Assembly (NCBI GenBank): GCA_018971775.1
Contig: JAGXAB010000011.1
Location: 52,425 to 116,424 of the forward strand
Source: Cyanobacteria bacterium REEB67
GTDB lineage: Bacteria; Cyanobacteriota; Vampirovibrionia; Obscuribacterales; Obscuribacteraceae
DNA: 64,000 nucleotides
Direction: 5' to 3'
In this document: positions 63,980 to 64,000 of the stretch, one piece after another
Layout of the letters: each line of letters starts with the position of its first letter
How positions within the stretch are numbered: the stretch's first letter is position 1
The notes under the pieces: generated by a model
Seen by the model: the letters and a program-made list of their open reading frames with translations, nothing else
What the model was told of the DNA's origin: nothing
Database searches by the model: none
Made by a program: the position numbers and the translations under genes

Positions 63980-64000
63980 CAGCTAATTTACCGGCACAAA

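Noticed and set aside
1..64000. tRNA, rRNA, CRISPR arrays, insertion sequences and prophage genes
   Set aside because: Reading both strands by eye gave no tRNA T-loop pattern, no regular spacer-repeat array, no transposase and no phage structural gene. Small RNAs could be missed without a covariance search.

Overview
The window reads as a chromosomal segment of a non-photosynthetic relative of the cyanobacteria (Vampirovibrionia/Melainabacteria, possibly the Obscuribacterales). This placement is an inference. It rests on a NusB of the long cyanobacterial type, a cyanobacterial-style DUF2993/LmeA-like lipoprotein-type gene, a lysA-cdaA pair, many TPR proteins, a membrane Ser/Thr kinase, and no photosynthesis genes in 64 kb. 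Genes are dense on both strands. I see no tRNA, rRNA, CRISPR array or insertion sequence.

Layout. 1-5.6 kb: ruvB, a YibE/F membrane protein and cdsA (cut by the window edge) on the minus strand, then a GT2 glycosyltransferase facing galE. 5.8-12.3 kb: a PgpH-type 7TM-HD phosphodiesterase, a protein built of three exact 98-residue MshEN-like repeats, rsmD, nusB and ftsY. 12.3-19.3 kb: an acyl-CoA synthetase, a membrane Ser/Thr kinase with a large sensor region, and pdxT and pdxS. 19.4-21.1 kb: a MocR/PdxR regulator upstream of pdxS. 21.2-24.7 kb: secreted proteins and two TadE/TadG-like pseudopilin proteins. 24.7-34.3 kb: housekeeping genes serS, yraN, lysA, cdaA, pyrF and rpmE, a GerMN lipoprotein and a DUF2993 protein. 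34.4-35.4 kb: an orphan NarL-type response regulator followed by a 594-base non-coding stretch.

The most unusual part is 36-45 kb. A secreted TPR protein is translationally coupled to a full-length but divergent RNA polymerase beta subunit. The RpoB-like gene has no rpoC beside it, carries changes in otherwise near-universal active-site and rifamycin-pocket positions, and ends in a roughly 265-residue low-complexity tail. It is followed by a secreted protein with a VirB2/TrbC-like double hydrophobic segment, another secreted protein and a replication-relaxation-like winged-helix protein, then a clear terminator. This block is the best candidate for an undescribed system.

45-64 kb: a promoter and a TadG-like protein, a secreted protein with an internal duplication, an HExxH lipoprotein, a multi-repeat carboxypeptidase-regulatory-like protein, folC with a long in-frame triplet repeat, a Nudix hydrolase, a small membrane protein, an ArsC/Spx-like protein, a large TPR/pseudopilin-like membrane protein, a SpoU methyltransferase with a TPR partner, acetyl-CoA synthetase, dnaB and a secreted protein of unknown function.

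How genes connect. CdaA and the PgpH-like protein form a complete make-and-break set for cyclic di-AMP. The MocR regulator with pdxS and pdxT forms a pyridoxal phosphate synthesis unit with repeated candidate operators between them. Three TadE/G-like proteins, a TPR/pseudopilin fusion and the VirB2-like protein suggest a scattered surface-secretion apparatus.
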